Shown: positions 1 to 3,690 of the stretch, piece by piece | Layout of the letters: each line of letters begins with the position of its first letter | Numbering within the stretch: the stretch's first letter is position 1 | Assembly: GCA_035506155.1 (NCBI GenBank) | Contig: DATJPX010000099.1 | Span: 1-6,969 of the forward strand | Length of the DNA: 6,969 nt | Direction: 5' to 3' | DNA from: UBA877 sp035506155 | GTDB lineage: Bacteria; Chloroflexota; Anaerolineae; Anaerolineales; Villigracilaceae | Program-made: the position numbers and the translations under genes | Notes under the pieces: model-generated | Told to the model about the DNA's origin: nothing | The model's database searches: none | What the model saw: only the letters and a program-made list of their open reading frames with translations

Positions 1-88
1 TTTCTTAGGCTTCTCTATACCTGGGGCAATACTCGCCTGGGTAATTTGTAGAGAGGTAATATCAAACATAGAATCGCTTAGGAAACAA
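1..88. other. AT-rich upstream stretch, no identified gene
   Basis: This stretch is more AT-rich than the rest of the window. The + strand frame of the downstream HTH gene stays open from base 2 through to its ATG at 89, so a longer upstream coding segment cannot be excluded, although the translated peptide resembles nothing I recognise. Another + frame ends at a TAG at 49-51 and could be the tail of an upstream gene such as a toxin partner, but only 16 codons are visible. A TAATAT at 57-62 could be a -10 box, but no convincing -35 accompanies it. Confidence 0.3.
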
Positions 89-439
89 ATGCCAGAAACT
101 GCTAAAACAAAGGTCGACCAAAATCATGTCACAAAAACAAAGAAATCGAAAATGTCTAAGCGCGATATCGGTCAGGAAATTCTCGAAGGAATTCAGTACA
201 CCAAAGCATACAAGGCCGGCAAGAAAACCTTGCGCGCCCGCACCCTGACCCAGCCATCCTCGCCGCAGGAAATTCGCGCCAAGCTCAAGGTATCGCAATC
301 GGCGTTCGCCGGCCTGATGGGCGTGAGCCTGCGCACCGTCCAGGATTGGGAACAGGGACGGCGCAAACCGAGCGGCCCGGCGGTAGCGCTCTTACGCATT
401 GCGGATCAAAAACTTGAAATATTTTCCGATCTGACGTGA
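89..439 (+). CDS. HTH (Cro/C1-type) regulator, HigA/NadS antitoxin-like
   Basis: A 116-residue small basic DNA-binding protein. The C-terminal half (about residues 58-106) is a helix-turn-helix of the Xre/HigA type: an EIRAKLKVSQSAFAGL segment starts at residue 61, the likely recognition helix lies near S80-W87 (VSLRTVQDWEQGRR), and a KPSGPAVALLRI segment follows. This 'WEQGRRxPxGPAxALLRI' ending is typical of NadS/HigA-like antitoxins, which repress their own operon and neutralise a RelE/HigB-type toxin usually encoded just upstream. No toxin is visible, since only 88 bases precede the gene. The ATG at 89 has an AGGA at 80-83 (five-base spacing). An internal ATG at 152 would give a 95-residue protein, closer to the usual family size, but has no clear ribosome binding site. 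The extra N-terminus is lysine/threonine-rich and probably disordered. The AT-rich 5' part suggests acquired DNA. Antitoxin role is inferred; an orphan regulator is equally possible. Confidence 0.75.
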   Translation: MPETAKTKVDQNHVTKTKKSKMSKRDIGQEILEGIQYTKAYKAGKKTLRARTLTQPSSPQEIRAKLKVSQSAFAGLMGVSLRTVQDWEQGRRKPSGPAVALLRIADQKLEIFSDLT

Positions 440-475
440 CTTTCGAGCAGCCGACCGCCAAATACTCGCTTCTAT

Positions 476-501
476 GCCCCGGATGAGTTCCGGGGCTTTT
501 T
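476..501 (+). terminator. Intrinsic terminator after the HTH gene
   Basis: A perfect 8-bp stem, GCCCCGGA (476-483) and TCCGGGGC (489-496), with a TGAGT loop, is followed directly by five T (497-501). It lies 36 bases after the HTH stop codon and should end that transcript, isolating it from the aldolase operon. Confidence 0.9.
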
Positions 502-508
502 CACCCAC

Positions 509-620
509 ATCCGCCGGGGACTAAAGTCCCCGGCTACTGCGAAAGTCCGCTCAAGCGGACTCGCCCGAGCCACCTTCAGGTGGCTTCTGCGATGAGCCGG
601 GGGATTCATCCCCGGCGGAT
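509..620. repeat. Four-hairpin element with 12-bp terminal inverted repeats
   Basis: The element is bounded by ATCCGCCGGGGA (509-520) and its exact reverse complement (609-620). Inside are four consecutive short-loop hairpins: 513-534 (10-bp stem), 544-561 (8-bp), 568-585 (8-bp) and 596-616 (9-bp with one bulged G). The spacer GGCTaCTGCGA at 532-542 recurs with one mismatch at 582-592, so the element has an internal direct periodicity of 50 bases. No ORF with coding character lies in it. The architecture resembles REP/BIME-type or small MITE-like intergenic repeats, which are often mobilised by a REP-associated Y1 transposase elsewhere in the genome. That family link is inference; only the structure is seen. 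Confidence 0.75.
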
Positions 621-661
621 CTGGATTTCATTGCAACGGGTCCCCCTAAATCCCACCAATC

Positions 662-670
662 TGGTACAAT
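662..670 (+). promoter_or_regulatory. Extended -10 promoter for the aldolase operon
   Basis: TGGTACAAT gives a TGn extended -10 followed by TACAAT (665-670). No good -35 exists at 16-18 bases; the only TTGCAA (631-636) is 28 bases upstream, too far. Initiation 6-8 bases downstream would fall at about 676-678, two to four bases before the ATG at 680, which implies a leaderless or nearly leaderless message. Confidence 0.6.
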
Positions 671-679
671 TTTCGTATT

Positions 680-1450
680 ATGAAAACCAACCGTCTCAAG
701 CAATTATTGACCACCGGCCAACCCGCCCGGGGCGTCTGGCTGGGAATTCCCTCCCCCGAGAGCGCCCGGCTGCTGGCGCGCCTGCCGCTGGACTGGCTGG
801 TGGTGGATTCCGAGCACTCCCCCCTGGACGTCTCGACCATGAGTCGAATGGTCGCCGCTATCGCTGAGGCCGACGGTCCCGCCCCGCTGGTGCGGATCGC
901 CCAGGCTAGCGTCGAGAATATCAAGCGCGCCCTGGACGCGGGCGCCTACGGCATCATCGCCCCGATGATCAACACCCCCGAGGAAGCCGAACAGGTCGTC
1001 ACCTGGTCGCGCTTCCCGCCCGAGGGCCAGCGCAGCTTCGGCAGCGCCTACGCCGGGCTGACCTTCGGCCAGAGCATGGGGGAATACCTGAAGACCGCCA
1101 ACGAGCAGGTCATCGTCGGCATCCAGATCGAAAGCGAAGCTGCCTTCGAACACCTGGATGCGATCTTTGCCGTCAAGGGCATCGACCTGGTCTTCGTCGG
1201 CCCCGTCGACCTCTCCATCTCGCTCGGCCTCGACCCGCTCCCCGAAAACCCGGATCCGCAATTCAAGCGGTTCATCGACCGGTTGATCGCCTCCGCCAGG
1301 CCGCACCGCCTGCCCCTGGGCATCTTCTGCTCGAACGGCAGGGCGGCTGCGGAACGCCTCCGCCAGGGCTTCCAGTTCGTCAACGTCGCCAGCGACACAG
1401 GCGGCCTGCCGCGCTTCGTCCAGGCGGAACTGGACGTGTCGAAAAAATGA
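680..1450 (+). CDS. HpcH/HpaI-family class II aldolase
   Basis: A 256-residue cytosolic aldolase of the HpcH/HpaI family, which reversibly cleaves 2-keto-hydroxy acids to pyruvate and an aldehyde using a divalent metal. By similarity to E. coli HpaI (4-hydroxy-2-oxoheptanedioate aldolase), the active-site residues are present: the catalytic histidine in VDSEHSP (H46), arginine in PLVRI (R72), an aspartate in LDAG (D86), and the metal ligands glutamate in IQIES (E151) and aspartate in VGPVDLS (D177). Length matches the family (about 250-270), so the gene is complete. Substrate cannot be read from sequence; 2-keto-3-deoxy-rhamnonate-type sugar acid aldolases share this fold. The start at 680 gives the normal N-terminus and directly follows an extended -10 box with no Shine-Dalgarno. 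Its stop overlaps the start of the next gene (ATGA), so the two are translationally coupled. Family assignment is firm; pathway is inferred from the hydroxylase neighbour. Confidence 0.92.
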   Translation: MKTNRLKQLLTTGQPARGVWLGIPSPESARLLARLPLDWLVVDSEHSPLDVSTMSRMVAAIAEADGPAPLVRIAQASVENIKRALDAGAYGIIAPMINTPEEAEQVVTWSRFPPEGQRSFGSAYAGLTFGQSMGEYLKTANEQVIVGIQIESEAAFEHLDAIFAVKGIDLVFVGPVDLSISLGLDPLPENPDPQFKRFIDRLIASARPHRLPLGIFCSNGRAAAERLRQGFQFVNVASDTGGLPRFVQAELDVSKK

Positions 1451-3009
1451 GCGACCTGCCTCCCGTCCTGATCGTCGGCGCCGGGCCGACCGGCATGACC
1501 GCCGCCCTCGACCTGGCCCACTATGGCATTCCCTCCATCATCTTGGACGAGGACAACCACCTCAGCGACGGCTCGCGCGGCATCGCCTACCACTGGTCCG
1601 CCCTGGCCGTCTGGGAAAAGCTCGGGGCGGGGGAGGCCATGCTCGCCAAAGGCATCGCCTGGTCCCGCCGGCACACTTACTTCGGCACGAGGGAAGTCTA
1701 CACCCAGAACTTCGCCCCGCCCGCGCCCGGGGCGCTCCCGTCCTTCCTGAACCTGCAGCAATATTACGTCGAACGCTTCCTGCTCGACCGGATCGAAGCC
1801 GAGCCGTTGATCGACCTGCACTGGAACCATCGCGTCACCGCCGCCAGCCAGACGCCCGAGGGGATCACCCTGGAAGCGGCGACGACCGACGGTCCCCGCC
1901 AGTTCTCTGCCCGCTACGTCCTGGCTTGCGACGGGGCTCGCAGCACCCTGCGCAAGCTGCTCTCCCTCGACTTCCCCGGCCGGACCTTCGAGGACCGTTT
2001 CCTGATCTGCGACATCCGCGCGGACTTGGATACCCCGCGCGAACCCCGCTTCTTCTTCAACCATCCGACCCACCCCGGCAGCACGGTCCTCATCCATCCC
2101 CAGCCCGACAGCGTCTGGCGGATCGACTGGCAGATCGGCGCCGGCGCCGATTCGGAAGCCGAGCGCAGCCCCGAACGGATGGACGCCCGCATCCGGGCCT
2201 TCATCGGCGACGTGCCCTACAAGATCGTCTGGCTGAGCGACTACCGTTTCCACCAGCGCCTGCTGGCCCGCTTCCGCCACGGGAACATCTTCTTCCTGGG
2301 TGATTCCGCCCACCTGGTGGCGCCTTTCGGGGCGCGGGGCATGAACAGCGCCGTCCAGGATGTGGAAAACCTGGTCTGGAAGCTGGCCCTGGTGCTGAAC
2401 GGCGCCGCCCCCGACGGCCTGCTCGACACTTACCAGGCCGAACGCTGGGCGGCCCAGGCCGAGAACCAGCGCGTCACCATCGAGACGATGAAATTCATGG
2501 CGCCGTCCACCCGCTGGCAGCGCCTGCGCCGGGAGCTGATCCTGCGGCTGAGCATTTTCTACCCGCCGGCCCGCAAGTGGGTGAACAGCGGCCGGATGAG
2601 CATTCCCTTCGTCTACGGGGATTCGCCCCTGACCCTGCCCGACGACGGGCCCGTGGCCGCCTGGAAGGACGCGCCCGTCCTTGGAGCGAAACTGGCCGAC
2701 CGGCCGCTGACGATCTGGCAGGATGGCGGGCGGACCTCGGTCCGCTTGCGGCGCCTGACCGGTTCGGGGTTCGTCGTCCTGTACGCCGCTCGGGATGAAG
2801 CCGATGCGGAGAGGTTCGTCCGGGAGGCGCCCCTCCCTGAAGGCCCCGTCCCCTGCCAGGCCATCCCGGTCCTGGAGGGCCTTGCCCCGCTGCCGGCCGG
2901 GAGCGCCATCCTGCTCCGCCCGGACGGTCACTTGGCCGCCCGGAGAAAATCACTCGATCCGGGGCAGATTGCCGAAATGATCGAGCGTATCTGCCTTCTC
3001 AGCCATTGA
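1447..3009 (+). CDS. FAD-dependent aromatic hydroxylase (MhpA/PheA-like monooxygenase)
   Basis: A 520-residue class A flavoprotein monooxygenase of the FAD_binding_3 group, which uses NAD(P)H and O2 to hydroxylate phenolic or similar rings in the cytosol. Seen motifs: an N-terminal Rossmann GxGPxG (G11-A12-G13-P14-T15-G16) with an acidic end of the second strand (D34/E35), the DG motif LACDGARS (D162-G163), and the GD motif FFLGDSAHLVAPFGARGMN (G285-D286) followed by QDVENLVWKLALVL. The C-terminal region (about 395-520) is a thioredoxin-like domain as in MhpA and phenol hydroxylases, with the typical LLRPDGHLA stretch near the end; the tryptophan usual after it (AWR) is alanine here. The start overlaps the aldolase stop by four bases, with no clear Shine-Dalgarno, suggesting coupling. 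Combined with a pyruvate-releasing aldolase this fits aromatic catabolism, but no ring-cleavage dioxygenase is in the window. A polyketide-type or polyprenyl-phenol hydroxylase role is an alternative. Confidence 0.9.
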   Translation: MSDLPPVLIVGAGPTGMTAALDLAHYGIPSIILDEDNHLSDGSRGIAYHWSALAVWEKLGAGEAMLAKGIAWSRRHTYFGTREVYTQNFAPPAPGALPSFLNLQQYYVERFLLDRIEAEPLIDLHWNHRVTAASQTPEGITLEAATTDGPRQFSARYVLACDGARSTLRKLLSLDFPGRTFEDRFLICDIRADLDTPREPRFFFNHPTHPGSTVLIHPQPDSVWRIDWQIGAGADSEAERSPERMDARIRAFIGDVPYKIVWLSDYRFHQRLLARFRHGNIFFLGDSAHLVAPFGARGMNSAVQDVENLVWKLALVLNGAAPDGLLDTYQAERWAAQAENQRVTIETMKFMAPSTRWQRLRRELILRLSIFYPPARKWVNSGRMSIPFVYGDSPLTLPDDGPVAAWKDAPVLGAKLADRPLTIWQDGGRTSVRLRRLTGSGFVVLYAARDEADAERFVREAPLPEGPVPCQAIPVLEGLAPLPAGSAILLRPDGHLAARRKSLDPGQIAEMIERICLLSH

Positions 3010-3033
3010 ACCCCAAGGAAAAAACTTCAGGTA

Positions 3034-3066
3034 TTCTCAGTGTTCTCCGTGTCTCAGTGGTTGATT
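3034..3066. repeat. Purine-periodic intergenic repeat
   Basis: Read on the minus strand this stretch is built of three variants of an 8-9 base unit: ACTGAGAC, ACGGAGAAC and ACTGAGAAT. It resembles the 'accacagagacacagag' dispersed intergenic repeat that I recall from many environmental bacterial genomes. It lies 25 bases after the hydroxylase stop and encodes nothing believable. The match to that repeat class is from memory and not verified. Confidence 0.5.
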
Positions 3067-3088
3067 CGCAATCGATACACCATGCCCG

Positions 3089-3115
3089 GTAGGGCAAGAT
3101 AGTATCTTGCCCTAC
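3089..3115. repeat. Perfect 27-bp palindromic hairpin
   Basis: GTAGGGCAAGATA (3089-3101) and its exact reverse complement (3103-3115) flank a single G at 3102. As RNA it would fold into a long stem with a minimal loop. No T-run follows (AATTATGAG), so it is not a classic intrinsic terminator, though it could stabilise the 3' end of the aldolase/hydroxylase message or be a dispersed REP-like hairpin. It lies 18 bases upstream of the rpsO -10 region, so it could also be an operator. Confidence 0.7.
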
Positions 3116-3130
3116 AATTATGAGTAATTC

Positions 3131-3139
3131 TGGTATAAT
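3131..3139 (+). promoter_or_regulatory. Extended -10 promoter for rpsO
   Basis: TGGTATAAT has a consensus TATAAT (3134-3139) with a TGn extension. The -35 region at normal spacing (about 3111-3116) is poor; TTGCCC at 3107-3112 would need a 21-base spacer. Predicted initiation near 3146 gives a leader of about 80 bases before rpsO. The surrounding CTGGTAYAAT core matches that of the aldolase promoter. Confidence 0.75.
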
Positions 3140-3145
3140 CCAGCC

Positions 3146-3226
3146 CGCATTGACTGGTCCCACCCGCGGCCAAACCTGCCGGTGCGGAGACCTGCCAAAA
3201 TCTGAAGAAAAGGAATCGCAAACGTC
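3146..3226 (+). promoter_or_regulatory. rpsO 5' leader, candidate S15 autoregulatory structure
   Basis: The leader can form an imperfect hairpin at 3156-3192: GGTC (3156-3159) with GACC (3189-3192), CACC (3161-3164) with GGTG (3181-3184), and GGC (3168-3170) with GCC (3178-3180). The loop is CAAACCT and there are bulges between the helices. S15 represses its own mRNA through leader structures in several bacteria, with different folds in each lineage, so this is a plausible S15 target. The AAGGA (3210-3214) is 12 bases from the ATG, a long spacing, and remains outside the hairpin. Function is inference; pairing is seen. Confidence 0.4.
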
Positions 3227-3499
3227 ATGCCGCTTAACAAGGAAGCCAAAACCAAGGTAATTACGGATTACCACCGCCACGAGACCGACACGGGCTCCCC
3301 CGAGGTCCAGGTGGCCATCCTGACCAACCGCATCCTCCAGCTCACGGATCACCTGCGCACGCACAAGCACGATGAATCCAGCCGCCGGGGCTTGCTCCAG
3401 ATGGTCGGCCAGCGCCGCAGACTGCTGGCGTATCTGCGCAGGAACGACTACCAGCGCTACCTGGCGCTGACCGAGCAGTTGAAGCTGCGCCGAAAATAG
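3227..3499 (+). CDS. rpsO: 30S ribosomal protein S15
   Basis: A 90-residue complete S15, essentially the same length as E. coli S15. It is a primary binder of the 16S rRNA central domain (helices 20-22 junction) and nucleates platform assembly together with S6 and S18. Family landmarks are all present: the DTGSPEVQVA loop starting at D21, H42, the HKHDESSRRGLLQMV segment with D49 and S52, and the basic C-terminal helix ending in KLRRK. D21, H42, D49 and S52 correspond to the known rRNA-contacting residues of the family. The start is supported by the standard N-terminus (MPLNKEAK) and an upstream AAGGA. It has its own extended -10 promoter and a structured leader, and is followed by a terminator and then pnp, the classic rpsO-pnp order. 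Nothing is unusual in the protein. Confidence 0.98.
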   Translation: MPLNKEAKTKVITDYHRHETDTGSPEVQVAILTNRILQLTDHLRTHKHDESSRRGLLQMVGQRRRLLAYLRRNDYQRYLALTEQLKLRRK

Positions 3500-3513
3500 A
3501 AAGTGGTTCGCCC

Positions 3514-3546
3514 GAGTAGATGGGCCGATGCCCATCTACTCTTTTT
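3514..3546 (+). terminator. Intrinsic terminator between rpsO and pnp
   Basis: A perfect 12-bp stem, GAGTAGATGGGC (3514-3525) with GCCCATCTACTC (3530-3541), has a CGAT tetraloop and is followed by five T (3542-3546). It starts 15 bases after the rpsO stop. E. coli has an analogous leaky terminator in the same place. Because no clear promoter is seen before pnp, some read-through is likely. Confidence 0.93.
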
Positions 3547-3548
3547 AT

Positions 3549-3601
3549 GCCTCCCGCCCCGATCCCACTCCCGCGGGGAGATGGACGAAGCGGCGGGAGG
3601 C
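3549..3601 (+). promoter_or_regulatory. pnp leader hairpin 1
   Basis: GCCTCCCGCC (3549-3558) pairs perfectly with GGCGGGAGGC (3592-3601). An inner hairpin forms from CTCCC (3568-3572) and GGGAG (3576-3580), extended by CCA (3565-3567) with TGG (3582-3584). No T-run follows, so it is not a terminator. It is a candidate target for processing in the pnp leader. Confidence 0.6.
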
Positions 3602-3613
3602 CAGCGTCCCGCA

Positions 3614-3669
3614 GTCAGGAATTGAAAAATGACGGCAACCGCAGTTGCCCCCATCTTTCAGTCCCTGAC
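3614..3669 (+). promoter_or_regulatory. pnp leader hairpin 2, candidate RNase III-type stem
   Basis: A 56-base near-continuous stem forms from four helices in register: GTCAGG with CCTGAC (3614-3619 / 3664-3669), TGAAA with TTTCA (3623-3627 / 3656-3660), ATG with CAT (3629-3631 / 3652-3654) and GGCAAC with GTTGCC (3634-3639 / 3644-3649). These are separated only by symmetric 3x3, 1x1 and 2x2 internal loops, giving 20 pairs around a CGCA tetraloop. It ends 7 bases before the pnp Shine-Dalgarno. In E. coli, RNase III cuts a leader stem here and PNPase then degrades the duplex to repress its own synthesis. The same mechanism is inferred, not shown. Confidence 0.6.
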
Positions 3670-3676
3670 AGGCGGG

Positions 3677-3683
3677 AAAGGAG
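3677..3683 (+). promoter_or_regulatory. Shine-Dalgarno deciding the pnp start
   Basis: AAAGGAG at 3677-3683 with a seven-base spacer to the ATG at 3691 is the best ribosome binding site in the window. It fixes the pnp start at 3691 rather than the upstream in-frame ATG at 3520, which lies inside the rpsO terminator stem. Confidence 0.9.
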
Positions 3684-3690
3684 AAAATTT

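Noticed and set aside
1..51. Tail of an upstream toxin gene
   Set aside because: A frame ends with TAG at 49-51, but 16 codons without a recognisable motif cannot support a call.
509..620. CRISPR array
   Set aside because: The hairpins differ in sequence, and the spacers between them are only 6-10 bases and partly repeated. There are no constant direct repeats with variable spacers.
631..670. Standard -35/-10 promoter with TTGCAA and TACAAT
   Set aside because: The gap between the two boxes is 28 bases, too long for sigma-70-type recognition. Only the extended -10 is kept.
1048..2931. 627-codon open frame on the minus strand
   Set aside because: It lies antisense to the aldolase and hydroxylase, which have intact motifs. 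Its translation is low-complexity Gly/Asp/Val/Gln-rich sequence with no family resemblance, typical of the shadow frame in high-GC genes.
2999..3535. 178-codon minus-strand frame across the hydroxylase-rpsO gap
   Set aside because: It is antisense to rpsO and reads through the purine-periodic repeat, the palindrome and the rpsO terminator. Such peptides (TTETRRTLRI-like) are typical mis-annotations of that repeat.
3520..3690. N-terminal extension of PNPase from the in-frame ATG at 3520
   Set aside because: This ATG lies inside the rpsO terminator stem without a Shine-Dalgarno, and the extension matches nothing in PNPases. The start at 3691 has AAAGGAG at good spacing and gives the family N-terminus.
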